Source of the DNA: Chimonanthus salicifolius
Lineage: Eukaryota > Streptophyta > Magnoliopsida > Laurales > Calycanthaceae
Direction: 5' to 3'
DNA: 64,000 nucleotides
Assembly: GCA_013350335.1 (NCBI GenBank)
Contig: CM023539.1
Coordinates: 45,060,631-45,124,630, forward strand
In this document: positions 25,701 to 35,982 of the stretch, one piece after another
How positions within the stretch are numbered: position 1 is the first letter of the stretch
Layout of the letters: every line of letters begins with the position of its first letter
The notes under the pieces: model-generated
Database searches by the model: none
What the model saw: only the letters and a program-made list of their open reading frames with translations
What the model was told of the DNA's origin: nothing
Made by a program: the position numbers and the translations under genes

Positions 25701-26029
25701 GCGGAGCCAGTACAAGAGGTCTTCTTCAACTTCTGTTGGAGGCTTCTGTTCTCTGTTGTCTGGTTTTCTGAACAGGCTGGAGATTATCAGGAAGAATGAA
25801 AGGCTCCCATGGCCTGGAAACATGAGATCATGGAAGGTATAAAACTCATGCTGGCCCGCAAGATCCCAAATTGATATTTTTGTGTCTTCATCGTGGAATG
25901 TCTTGATCTTCATCCCCACAGTTCTCACAGCTTGCTCTACTGGGTTTACCAGAGTCCTGATCTGATCTACATATGGAAGCTTTGAAGAAGAAAATTTCTG
26001 GGATATGGAATTGCAGAGTGTGCTTTTAC
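13758..26029 (-). CDS. TRN1: TORNADO1-like ROC-COR protein, 3' exons
   Basis: Two exons are read on the minus strand. Exon A is 26029-24786 (acceptor TTTGCAG, donor GTAATT). Exon B is 15146-13758 (acceptor AATCCAG, stop at 13758). They join in frame to about 876 residues. Exon A starts within the P-loop (KSTLCNS) of a Ras-of-complex (ROC) GTPase and has the switch II motif DLAGQHEF and a G4-like LTHID. A COR-type region follows (YPTMF, FSDLCQ, VGEVIFFVDLGLLILD). Exon B continues COR, has a coiled-coil-like stretch (LKIIEQEIKDLKQEIQGL) and ends ICRRHREIRANEVIEVPI. In Arabidopsis TRN1 is a leucine-rich-repeat ROC-COR protein needed for leaf symmetry and venation. The N-terminal LRR exons are not visible upstream as far as the TPS gene, so this copy is 5'-incomplete. 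The intron holds a 9.2 kb Copia insertion, and both splice sites are intact. Confidence 0.82.
15512..15693 (+). repeat. Copia 5' LTR
   Basis: 182 bp. It differs from the 3' LTR at four positions by eye, all transitions, with this copy carrying A/T where the 3' LTR carries G/C. A TATA-like CCTATATATACAG precedes the probable transcript start region. Confidence 0.93.
15694..15707 (+). promoter_or_regulatory. Copia primer binding site
   Basis: TGGCATCAAGAGCC directly follows the 5' LTR. It is a variant of TGGTATCAGAGCC, which is complementary to initiator Met tRNA and is used by most plant Copia elements. Confidence 0.75.
16730..18388 (+). pseudogene. Copia gag, protease and pre-integrase
   Basis: It starts with a gag domain of the Copia type (KLDDHNYSLWHQVMEMKI near residue 35, then a helical capsid-like region). 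A CCHC zinc knuckle follows (CTKCGLTNHTIKGC, around residue 263), then an aspartic protease active site, DTGATDH (about 346). The GAG-pre-integrase zinc motif contains LWHRRLGH and CETCILAKSH. The frame ends at a stop at 18386 because of a frameshift near 18360, before the integrase core. In life the polyprotein packages and processes the element. This copy is non-functional. The 15.7-16.7 kb leader upstream is GC-richer and non-coding. Confidence 0.9.
18389..19464 (+). pseudogene. Copia integrase, broken
   Basis: The integrase core is split over two frames. FVTFIDDCTRMTWVF lies in one frame (about 18400-18505). RSDNGSEF, then CAYTPQQNGVAERKNRHIL with the conserved catalytic Glu context, lies in the next (18506-19279). 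Stops follow at 19277 and 19383, and the nested LTR interrupts at 19465. The C-terminal stretch before the RT is Pro/Gln/Thr-rich, as usual in Copia. Confidence 0.88.
19465..22977 (+). mobile_element. Nested solo LTR (Gypsy-type, 3.5 kb)
   Basis: It starts TGTAATACCCC, ends GGTGTGACA, and is flanked by TGTGT on both sides (19460-19464 and 22978-22982), splitting the Copia pol frame. It has no internal gag or pol frame, no second LTR and no primer site, so it is best read as a solo LTR left after recombination. Length and ends fit long-LTR Ty3/Gypsy elements. It holds a poly(A) run at 22919-22934 and a 93 bp tandem repeat. Confidence 0.85.
21030..21284 (+). repeat. 93-96 bp tandem repeat in nested LTR
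   Basis: Two nearly identical units (from about 21098 and 21193) share TGTACCCTCTGGGCC, ACGTCTCCATGGTCC and AGAAGGCACTGAGTAC. A shorter diverged unit precedes them. Confidence 0.85.
22978..24009 (+). pseudogene. Copia reverse transcriptase
   Basis: It continues the pol frame after the nested LTR. It has PKWTQAMNEEMEAL, the palm motif FDVKSAFLHGDLEEEVYM, YGLKQSPRAW and the catalytic YVDDM box. A TGA at 24007 interrupts it just before the RNase H part. It would copy the element's RNA to DNA, but it is inactive here. Confidence 0.93.
24022..24555 (+). pseudogene. Copia RNase H
   Basis: Contains GYTDADWAGSVTDRRSTSG, the catalytic-region SSAEAEYRGMA, and the C-terminal HFIKEKLEE and DVLTKAVTG motifs of Copia RNase H. 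It is separated from the RT by the stop at 24007 and ends just before the purine tract and the 3' LTR. Confidence 0.92.
24563..24744 (+). repeat. Copia 3' LTR
   Basis: 182 bp, preceded by the purine tract TTGAGGGGGAG and followed by the target duplication GTAAA. Confidence 0.93.
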
Positions 26030-27446
26030 CTGCAAATAAACATCAATATAGGTATCTTTAAAAAAATAACAATTGGCAAAAAGAGAGAAACTGTGCTTTT
26101 GAAATTCTATTTCTCAGAACACTAGAAGCAAATTATTCCATTTTCTTTAGAATGCATTTGGATGTGTACCGTAAATTGCAAGTAGCTTGAATTTTCTGGT
26201 AGAACACATAGTTATCCATATACCAATAAGTTTGGCAAGTGAAAAATGGAGACACAGTGTGGGAATTCTAGTCTCTTCCACCATAAACCATGACCGACAT
26301 TGCAGTGGTGATGCTTCTCTGCTATGATACAGAGATGAGTATTGGTTACACATAGAAACTTTTGCTTTTATACTTTCATACTCAAAACATAGGAATGGAG
26401 CTATGAGAGCAGCCATGGTGTAGAGAGTTAGTTCATAGTCATCGCGGTCATCACTATAGCTATTTTTCTATCTATTTGGAGTCGTTTTCTTGGGTTCTAA
26501 GATTACACTACATCCAATAAAAACCATATCTTCATATTTGCTAGCTGAAATTAGGATTCATTGTTGACCGAGTTTTTCATCAAATTGTTGCATGGAATGT
26601 CCATGCAGTCAAAGGCCACCTAATTGGGTTGTTTCTCCTCCCTTGTACTTGCCCACCCACCGTTTGAGAAAATGCCAATAAGAGATGATGGCCTACCTTT
26701 GGCTGATTTCCAATTTCATTTAATACATCCACCTCACATGGATCCACATTTATCCCTTTTATCAGCCGAACATGTGTGAGCATATGTAAATGAGTTTCTA
26801 ATTTTATTTTCTCTTTACCTTTTATCTTATTCTTACCTTTTGTTGTCTCAAAAACCAGTCAGGAATCTACTTTACCACTCCTAGTGTGTTGCTGTACTTT
26901 TATGTAAGACTTTCCTCACCTAACTTTTTGATCAGTGAGTATCTTATTTGAGTCTGGCATGTAAGTTAAGCCAATAAAACTACTTAAACCGGTTTAAATG
27001 AATGTGTCTTGCTGCCCATGGGCAAACTCAGTTAGACTTGACTAAGTCCAAAATCTTAAGACATGTTGTTGGAAATCCCATTCATAGTTCCTATTGTTTC
27101 AGCCAAATTTAAACGGACCTGGGCTTTAAATTAAATCAGAATGTAGGACTGTTTTTGCTGTCCTTAACACCCAAAAACCACATTTTTGTTACACATCAGA
27201 CCCAGTTTTTGAACAGCTCCTAAAATAAGATTTATGTCCACTATAGACAGCTTAGGGGCTGAATTTCATAAGTTGATACACTTACTTTTAATCACTTAAT
27301 AACTAACTCTAAACTTTGAGCAAAGACCTTATTAATGAAAGTAACAAGATTAGATTTGGAAATTAAGGACAATTAATTGGGTTAAGTGTAATGACTTGAT
27401 TATGATGTTTTGATGTACATGAAAAATGAACGAAGGATTCGAGAAT
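26030..27446. other. TRN1 upstream intron or flank
   Basis: No leucine-rich-repeat exon and no other gene was recognised on either strand. The exon A acceptor at 26030 demands an upstream exon ending in G, so at least one exon is missing or lies further away. Confidence 0.5.
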
Positions 27447-27916
27447 TGTAACACCCTGGATTTTTAAGTGATTAATATATATGAAAATTACCTATTTAAT
27501 TTGTAAATTATTAGATATGGACCTTAGATGAGAAAAATGTTGGGTCATTGCCCAATTAAGACCCAACGGTTATGGTATAAGGTTCAATTTAAATTAAAAT
27601 GGGTAAGGTGCATTTAATTGGTCAAAATGTTCAATTAGGACCCAATGGGTCGTGTTTGACTTGGTTGACCACCAAGTGAGTCCAAGCTTAAATTAAGTTG
27701 GGGCTGATTTGAGTTGGAAATGGAATCAAATAATTGAGTTGATTCAAGTGAATTAAATGAGTTGAATTAAAGGGGTGAGTTGAGATTAAGTGGATGAGTT
27801 GAATTAAATGGATGAGTTGAGTTAAATGGGTTGGATGGAAAGTTATGGGGATATTTATCTTAAGTGATTAAAATGTGAAGATGAAGGGTGTTTTGGTTGT
27901 TTCAAAAATCAACACA

Positions 27917-28330
27917 AGGTATACACACGTTGGAATGGGAGTTTCACATTATGCATGAAACTCGAAATGATATCATAAATGGGAGATGGCGGTTATGCGT
28001 TGTTACACCAAGACAAGCCAAGGCTACACGTTGGATGCATGGGAATTTTATCTCATGCATGAAACTCCAAATGGGAATCAATGGGAGGCGGGCCGTTTGG
28101 TGGGGGTTACCCAAACCAACTCAAGACAAGACCATTGGGCTCATGGGAGTTTCACCCCATGGATGAAACCCCCAAATGGTCATTAATGAGAGAGGACGGT
28201 TTTGGAGTGGTTACCCAATTCAAACCATGGCCACACCATTGGAGCTTTGGGAGTTTCATCTTATGGATGAAACCCCCAAGTGGAACACTAAGGAGGGAAG
28301 TTAATAGAAATGGGAGTTACACAAAAGACT
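27917..28330 (+). repeat. 104 bp tandem array, each unit with a hairpin
   Basis: Hairpins of the form GGGAGTTTCAT...ATGAAACYCC start at 27937, 28041, 28145 and 28249. The spacing is exactly 104 bases each time, although the intervening sequence is diverged. Between hairpins, TTACACC/TTACCC and CCATTGG words also recur in phase. Confidence 0.8.
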
Positions 28331-28735
28331 TAACCAAAAGGTATCATCTTGGCCGACCATCTCATTGGAACAAAACAAATTGGACTTGCATTTTACTCTC
28401 TCCCTCTCCCTCTCCCTCTCCCTCTTGGCTGTTTCTCTCCCTCAAACCCTCTCTTGGCCTACCACTCATCAAGACAAAAGGACTTAGAAAAGTGTTTGAT
28501 CTCAAGCTATCACTCTCAGCCAAAGGAACAAGAAAGAAGGAGGAAGAGGCTAAGGAAGGAAAGGATCAGAAGAACACGTAGGAGTAAAAGAACCGGAGGA
28601 GTCGCTGAATTGGTAAATGCTCAATAAACTCTTATTAAGCAAGATGGTCAAGGGAACATGATCCGGCCATTGCATGGCCAAACCCTAAAGGGGATATACA
28701 AGAACCATTAAGAATAAAAAAAAGGGGGTTGATTA

Positions 28736-29258
28736 GGTTCGGCCTGATGTATGGCGGAACCCATCAAAGGTTAAGATCATGGATATTTGATTTAAAAGAG
28801 AAAATGAGGAACCATAAGGGTTTGGCCATGTTGTATGGCCGAACCCCATGGGAGTTTGTTGGTAATTGTAAATGGTTTTTGAAGGATGAAAATCATGGAA
28901 GGACATTAGTTAATTTTAATGGATTTGAAAGATGAAAAATTATACATGTATGTTAAGGTTTTAAAAAGGTTTTAAAGGAGGAAAATAAGGAAGGTTGTTA
29001 ATCAATTTAAATAATATCAAGGTGGCAAATGGTGAAGGAATCATGGACCATGGGTTCGGCCATGGTGTATGGCCGTACCCCATGGAAGAAAATTAAGAGA
29101 TGTATTATGGATTCTTGGGTGTATTTGATGAATCTAAAGTATATGATTAAACCCCCATGGAGGGACTTGTCTATGAACTTAAGATTGTGATTGATTAAAT
29201 GGAGACCATGGAAATGAAACATCATGGGTTCGGCCATAGTGTATGGCCGAACCCCATG
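28736..29258. repeat. Dispersed palindromes GGTTCGGCCAT..ATGGCCGAACC
   Basis: Inverted repeats at 28736-28762, 28818-28847, 29049-29085 and 29223-29258. The last is nearly perfect: CATGGGTTCGGCCATA, a 3-base loop, then TATGGCCGAACCCCATG. Confidence 0.8.
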
Positions 29259-29535
29259 AACCATTTAATGAACCATTTGTTGGAATATTTTAAAGGTACA
29301 CTTAGAGTGGTTATGCATGCTTAAGTAAATGAAGGACTGAGCAAGGAAATGAGGGATCTAATTATATATACGTATGTTCACCCATAGTTCTGTAATACAA
29401 GTTAGTCGAAATTTAGTATTCATCAAAATGCACCGTTGCGCGTTGCTCAGCAATGCATCTTGATCTTGTCCTGTTGATAGCTACATCAAAATAGTAAATA
29501 AAAGTACTTATAGGACTGTTGTTGATTATATTCAG

Positions 29536-29712
29536 GAGAAGCAGCCTCAAAGACCATGGCCCAAGGACCACATATGGACATTCAAGAGTGCACCAAAAAT
29601 ATTTGGTAGTCCAGTGATGGATGCAGTTGTATATAAATCAGGATTGGACAAGGAGATGCTGCAATGGCTAAAGAGCAGACCATTTGTTTTTTCAGCCACG
29701 TGGGACCGGTGA
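29536..29712 (+). CDS. Isolated terminal exon, unidentified protein
   Basis: A 58-codon open stretch follows an acceptor (TATATTCAG) and ends in TGA at 29710. Its composition is protein-like (RPWPKDHIWTFKSAPKIFG, DAVVYKSGLDKEMLQWLKSR, FSATWDR). I do not recognise the family. A second acceptor-like CACAG with open sequence lies at about 29766-29860. No upstream exon is evident, and LTR-like DNA precedes it. It is probably a relic, or the last exon of a gene interrupted by that insertion. Confidence 0.4.
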   Translation, partial: EKQPQRPWPKDHIWTFKSAPKIFGSPVMDAVVYKSGLDKEMLQWLKSRPFVFSATWDR

Positions 29713-31970
29713 TGTAGAGATCCATACGTTGTTTTTTGTAATGATTGATTTCAATTTTATTTCACAGCTCCCCCTTTTGACCGGGAAGTTGGTGATCCTT
29801 CCAAAGCAATCCTTGTGCCGTTTCCTTCATCCCACTGTACAGTTTTTGTAATATGTATTCATTATTAAATTAGCATTGGTTTAGTTAGTTTCTTGAATGC
29901 AGTCATCAAATTTCTACTTTTTTGGTGCTATTCTTGTCTCCCTTGTGCTTGGATGTTGGCAGTGGTACAAAAGGGTCTGGTATCTTACACAAAAGCAGGG
30001 AGGTTTTACTATTTTCACTACCTTTCACCGTTTCTTTGTTGTGTTGGTGTAGGAAATCGGGGCCTCGTGTGTGGGAGCTTTTCTGTTTCAGGCAACTTTG
30101 GTGTCTCGGCAAGCAAAAACACAGACTGCCTCGAGGGGAATTACCTTCACATTAAAAGTTTTTGCCTGAAGGTTGAAGGGCTTGGCTGGCTTCTTTTTCT
30201 TTTCCCTTTTTAACACTTTAATTAGTTAATTTGATGTGGTTCAAACAGGTGAACTAGTTTGTTGGGATTGTGATTGAGGTACTACTCTTGACAGGAGGCA
30301 CTTTTTCCACTATTTTAAGTGGCCAGTCTGTACGAAAAACAAAGAAAATGTCTCAATCTATCAATACTTTTTTAAGTTGTGGAAGGTGAGATAACTTTTG
30401 GTGTTCATCTGGATGGATTGGGTGATTCGGGTCCATAAGGAAGCTAATTAAATAGGCAAAAAATGGAAGATACCCCCATAATTTATAAAGACCTGCGTGG
30501 GGTGCAGTTGATGGCTTCGCAGGGGGAGGTGATAGTTCATATGAAAGAGGGCAAGGTTTCACAATGACCCACTTCTTTCTACTGTTTGCATTATCTTGCG
30601 ATTTCCTGATGAAAGTGAAAATATCATAAGAACGGTATTTTTGACATTGAAATTATTGAAAACTGAAAATATCATAAGAACGGTATTTTTGACATTGAAA
30701 TTATTGAAAACTGGCTACAGAAGTGTTTTATGTGTTCTGAGAAAGAAATCAATTTTCTACTGTAAAAGTCTACTCTTTGTCAATTAAATAGGATTTCCAA
30801 TGAAATGGAGTGTTTGCTCAATAAATGTCAGAATTTCAATTAAATGTGGATTAATATGGGCAAAAAGTAAGGTTTTTTTTAAAAAAAATTATTTAGAAGG
30901 CCATTTCCAAGGATTTTTTTCTTAAAGATTAAAAAATGGTTTTCTCATCTTGTGTGGGAGGTCTTGTTCTCAAACTTTTGGGGCGCCTAACTTGATCTAT
31001 GGTGCTTGTGGGTGGTGTTATGGATCTGAGGTTTTATCTATGATCATTGCAAAGTGGAGTCGGCCTGTTTCCACGTATTATAAAAATGGTTTTTCTTGAT
31101 ATTTTTTATATATATATTGAAGCACATCATCTTTTCTATTCCTTGATATTTTGAAAAAAATGGCACGTAGAATTCATAGCTTGAGAGCAAGCAAAGTAAC
31201 AACCCAAGTTCCCAAGGATTCCTTTCCAAAGAACGATGCATTTTCAGAGAACGATGCATTGTACTTGGAACATTTCCTAAATACAATGTTGGGATTTGTC
31301 AAAGATATATTAGTTTTATTTTCTTCCATATTTACATTTGAATATAAGTAAATGAATTCTTCTTCTTCTTTTTCTTTATATTCTATTTAAGAGTCCACTA
31401 GATTGGCAATTTAAATAATTCAATAAAAAGTTGATGTATCTAGCAACACGATCTAACAATATGAAGTAGATGGACAGTTGGATGACAAAAGAAATACTTA
31501 TAGACTTTGCTGTAAAATCAGAGGCCATAATATTGAGAGATGCATTGATCAATTAACCCTTTAGATTTTCAAGCGTTCTATGATTTGTGCTCCTCCTTAA
31601 TGAAGTCTACACAAAAGCATTTTTAATGATTAAAACATACTTTTAAAACTCTTGCAACTTAAAAATTTTAATAGAAACAAACGGGTATGAGAGAGTTTAT
31701 GTTCTTCTTACTAGGTGGGAAAAAATTCATCCTCAAGGTGTAGAATTTTGTAATTTTCCCCAAAGGGTTTAAAGAATTTGATGATTATGGTCACGAAGAT
31801 GATGATCATGAAGATGATGATATCTCTCTTATATTTAGATATAGAGAGTAATTTGCTGCTTTCTGCTTTTTGATTGTATTTGTTATTTTGTTTATTACGA
31901 CAGTATTAGAGTGAAGAACCTTTTTTAGTAGTTATCTCAAGACTTCAAATACAAATTAGTAAAATAAGAC
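29713..31970. other. Intergenic DNA
   Basis: No supported gene. It holds a 48 bp tandem repeat (30616-30711) and T-rich tracts. Open frames at 29893-30213 and 31151-31351 lack any recognisable domain. Confidence 0.45.
30616..30711 (+). repeat. 48 bp perfect tandem duplication
   Basis: Units at 30616-30663 and 30664-30711 share TGAAAATATCATAAGAACGG and the rest of the unit without differences by eye, so the duplication is recent. Confidence 0.9.
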
Positions 31971-31974
31971 TAAT

Positions 31975-32700
31975 TGACATATGTAGCAACCTTTTTAATT
32001 GACAATGCACAAGAAAAGGCATTGGAACTGGAGTAGGCTTCAAACAAAACTTGTTGACGTCTGTCCACACACCAGTCACCATTCCTCGAAACTTCTTACA
32101 CCCAGGGTCGGCTCTGAGATCCTCTAAAATCTCATGGGTCATAGGCGGAGTGAGATTTCAAGGGTCCTTTATGACTGGTATATTAAGAAATTTAAGTGTG
32201 TTGAGGCCCTTTTTGTCTGGGGGCTTTAAGCGGTGGCCTACACCGCCTATACCCAAGGCCAGCCCTACTTACACCCCTCTTTATATGAAACCTCAATTAA
32301 AGATTGGGATGACTTTTAATATCTGTACATCTTCTCCAAGAAAAGGCCTACTAACTTTGGGGCCTCTTTGATGGCTTTTGAAGTTGTCTAAAATTGGTAT
32401 TATTGTAAATTTTTTTTTTATTAAAGTATTCAAGTTTTATAGAGAATCTAACACATTTTTGGAGTATACTTAAGTCTCTCTACTCACATATTATTAGGAA
32501 TCGCTTTTTGGCATAGAGTGAGAATCGAATCTAATCTAAAACTTCTGTTTTTCGAGACAGATTCCTGACTTGATCATACATTCTACCCTTCTTGTTTTCG
32601 AAGTGTAAATCGAACAATAATGGCATTTAAATTATTCCTATCAATCATCACCTCATTATAAGTTGTGTACATCTTTAGTATTGCAATTTCATTTAGGCTC
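31975..32700 (-). pseudogene. Terpene synthase relic (exon 2 and exon 7 pieces)
   Basis: On the minus strand, 32691-32597 reads AILKMYTTYNEVMIDRNNLN, matching exon 2 of the complete gene ([20 protein letters not shown]). Further down, 32103-31978 reads KKFRGMVTGVW, then CLKPTPVPMPFL, matching exon 7, with a frameshift after it. A 164 bp MITE sits inside the exon 7 part. The exons between are gone. It is the downstream, same-strand neighbour of the complete TPS gene and probably an old tandem copy. Confidence 0.78.
32104..32267. mobile_element. 164 bp hAT-like MITE in TPS relic
   Basis: It is flanked by a 9 bp target duplication CTTACACCC (32095-32103 and 32268-32276). It is the inverted relative of the element at 8001-8164. 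Confidence 0.85.
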
Positions 32701-33141
32701 AATATTTTCTCAATCTAGGCTGGGCCTAGAGTTATCATCAATTTTGGGTTGTAAGTGGGTGGGTGGAGGTGGGGGAGATGAAGCTAAGGTTTTGAACATT
32801 GATCTAATCTCAAGAGATCTCAAATATGGTTTTTGCTTTGAAACCAAGCCTAACCTTGAGTGAGCTTGAGTTCAAATTTCTTGGCACTTCGGATAGCTTG
32901 AACTAACATGTGATAAGGTAACTATCATCGTCTTAATCATTGTCTTGTATTGAAATTCAGCTATTTGTCTTCATCATTGTCTCAGATCTCAATAGCCTAA
33001 TGGCTCAAGATTGATACATTTAGTAAAATTGTTGGGTCAACATCACAAAAGGGGAAGAATTACACAAAGCAAAGTAGCCTACAGATCTAATAAAGAGATA
33101 GATTGAGGTAGGTGGAAACTAGTCTAGAGATTTTGAGAAAG

Positions 33142-33430
33142 TTATAAGTGGAATGACCCAATCTCATATAAGTATTTAGTTTTAACCGATGTGGGACTCT
33201 CGTTTGCACTCTAACAATCCCCCCTTCGAATGAGGCTCTCTGACTGATATAATGTTGTCAACGATCCCGTTCGGCTATGAGTCTCTGAGTCTACATGCTC
33301 TGACTTGAAAATCTATCTCTGATACCACTTATAGAATGAGGCTTCTAGTCCAAAAAGTATAGTATGATAGATGAAATTTTAATTTTTTCCCCTCACAACC
33401 GATGTGGAACTCTCATTCCCACCCCTAACA
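33142..33430 (-). mobile_element. TRIM element (miniature LTR retrotransposon)
   Basis: On the minus strand: an LTR starting TGTTAGGGGTGG (33430-33328), the primer site TGGTATCAGAG (33327-33317), about 95 bp of non-coding interior, a purine tract AAGGGGGGATTG, then a second LTR starting TGTTAGAGTGCAAACGAG (33216-33142). Both LTRs share CCACATCGGTT and a TATAA end. The layout and size are those of TRIMs. The LTRs are diverged, so it is old. Confidence 0.75.
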
Positions 33431-33874
33431 CATACAACGTCAGAAATAGTTCATTACAATTGGAGATTTTTTTAAAGTGCAGTATCGAACTATCGATTGG
33501 AGATTTGTTTATATTGGCTATAGTACCCGCATTGGCTGACAATGCATATTTTGCCTTCTTCTGACCTTCTATACTTAACTGCTGAATTAAGACTGCTTAG
33601 TTAAGGTCCTTTTCATTTAATAACATCTTTCTGTTTCAAAGTTCTCATAAAATGATAAAACTACCACGGCAAGTAGAATTAATTTTTTTACACCAGCATA
33701 TCAAATTTAGAACTTCGTTTTGAAGTAAGGACATATTGAATTTTGAAAGAAATGGCAATTAAGGTATAATTCAAGAAAAGCTCAATACATATCATCATTA
33801 TAATTATTATTTAGAAAAACAGACTGTCCAGTACATATTTGTATATTTGAAAAGAAAATATTGATAGGTCATTC

Positions 33875-35107
33875 TTATAGAGAAACGGGATTGACAAGAA
33901 CTGAGATGATACGTTGTTTGGTCTCTTGAGTAGAATCAGTGTACCCATCTCGATTCTGGTATATGACTTCAGCCACACGTGCAAAATTGATAACTCGTGT
34001 AAGGTAAGGCATAGGAACTTGAGTAGGCTTGAAGCACTCTTTGTTCATGTCTTTCCAAGCCTCTACGACCAGTCCTTGTAATTTCTGGCATGCTTCTTCG
34101 TATGAGCTGCCATTTTCATCCATGTATAGTTGGATACTTGATGCCACGTGTCCTCTCTCTTGTTCAAACTAAACGTATCACACAAAAAGAAGAAAAATTA
34201 TCATTCATAAAATAGTTGTAACCTGCAAGATTTTTTATTTCTTTTCATGAAGTTAGATCCAAATGGAGTACTAAGGTTCAAGATTTAGGAGAATGAATTG
34301 AATTCATTAGAAGGGTTTTGGGTAATCTTGGGCTCTTAAAAGGGAAAATATTATGATATTTTTTTTTTTAAAAAGTCTTTACTGTGCATGGGTTTGATTT
34401 TGCTAAATGATAATGTACCTGGTTTGATTGGATGTCATCCTTGAATCTGGCCATCACAGAACAGGCTTTAATGATATCAGGTTTGTTTATGGCCCATTCT
34501 AATGCCTCCTTTGTCACCATTTCTCCCATTCCAACTATAGAAACCACAGAAAGCGTAGGATAGCCGCTTGTCATTATGGCATTATTCATGTACTCCGAGA
34601 ACGTTGGTACATACCCTGAGAGAAACCATCTAGCTTCATCATAGTAGTGTTTGGAAAGTTTTTTATACTGTGTAGATGCCGAAAACAAAAACAAAAAAGG
34701 AAAAAATTAGAATGTGACGGTAGGATCGGGTTAAATAATAGTGAATATCAAATGGGGTGTAAATGAAATTTTAATGGATAATGGGTTAATGAGACTTAAA
34801 TAAATGGGATTGGTAGACTTAATGGGATTAAATGGAGAGATCTAGGTGTAAGGAGAGCTTGGAGGGTAAGGTACGGTCAATGGGAATCAAAGGGTCCTAA
34901 CCACCTAAAGTTGGTTTGGGGTAGATTTGGTCGATGGGTGGTCAATTCCTTCCAACGTTGGAAGGTTGTGAGTGGGTTAAAGGTGTTATGGGTTGAGAAA
35001 GAAAAGAAAAGAAAAAGTAAAAGAAAGAGGGAACAAAATTCTCAATTTCAATTCATCAATTCTTATTGTTTTTAATTACATTCTCAAGAAGAGTATTTAC
35101 ACAAGAG

Positions 35108-35171
<64 letters not shown>

Positions 35172-35895
35172 CTATCCGATTTCAAAAACTACATCTCCTT
35201 ATTTTGCTATTTGAAAACAATCCTTATCATGCTCCATTAGTGAAAATTTAGGGAGAAAGCTTTCTACATCAGAATGTGATGCATAAACACCTATTTTCAC
35301 AAACCCCTATATAGACATCTGTATCATGCATGAATTATGGTAAGTGAAGGATGGAGAGATGGATCTGCTGGATCGTGCAGAGTGGAGCAGCAAAAGGGAA
35401 GCAAAAAGGGGGCGCACCCAAATCCGGCGAACAGCAGCAAAAAAAAGAAGGGTGCAGATCTAAGGCGATCTGAGGAGTCGGGTCGGGCGGAAGGGCCGAC
35501 GAGGCAGATCTGGCGCAAAGCAGATGGAAATCGCCCCCAAATCCGGCGAATAGCAGCAAGAAAAGGGCGGATCTGAGCCGATCTGAGGCGAAGAAGTAAA
35601 TAGAAAAAAAAAAAAAAAAAGAGAAGTCGGAACAGAGAACGGCGCCAATCGAACGGAAGAGATCCGTTGCAGAGAAAGAGAAGAGAGCACCATGTGTCTC
35701 GCCACTGGAGATGCAAGAGGAGTGCCGCCGGTAGCAAATGTAAAGAGTTGGGAAGGTGACGGGAGAGCTAAAAAAAAGGGTAAGATTTAGAGAACCGAGA
35801 TACTGGCTCAAAGGCCCCTCTCATTGTACAATATTTGTATGGACGTATAAGACTAAGTATAGAAATCTTCAATCTGAGAAATTGATAAAATAGAA

Positions 35896-35982
<87 letters not shown>

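Larger units (their letters stand above)
27447..29400 (+). mobile_element. LTR-like sequence with hairpin repeats
   Basis: TGTAACACCCTGGATTTTT at about 27447 is a typical 5' end of a long plant LTR. The stretch is non-coding, is rich in GAGTTGA-type runs, has a (CTCTCC)n tract at 28397-28424, and contains two families of hairpin repeats listed separately. No matching 3' end or partner LTR was found. Confidence 0.4.

Noticed and set aside
27937..28276. Regularly spaced repeats that might suggest a CRISPR array
   Set aside because: This is a plant genome, the repeats are diverged and the spacers are themselves repeated. It is a tandem array of 104 bp units.
28081..28581. 166-codon frame over the hairpin array
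   Set aside because: It merely translates the 104 bp repeats and the CTCTCC tract. Its composition follows the DNA repeat.
35335..35811. 158-codon minus-strand frame in TPS intron 5
   Set aside because: It translates a GC-rich, A-tract-containing insertion with phenylalanine runs. A second frame is equally open and no domain is seen.
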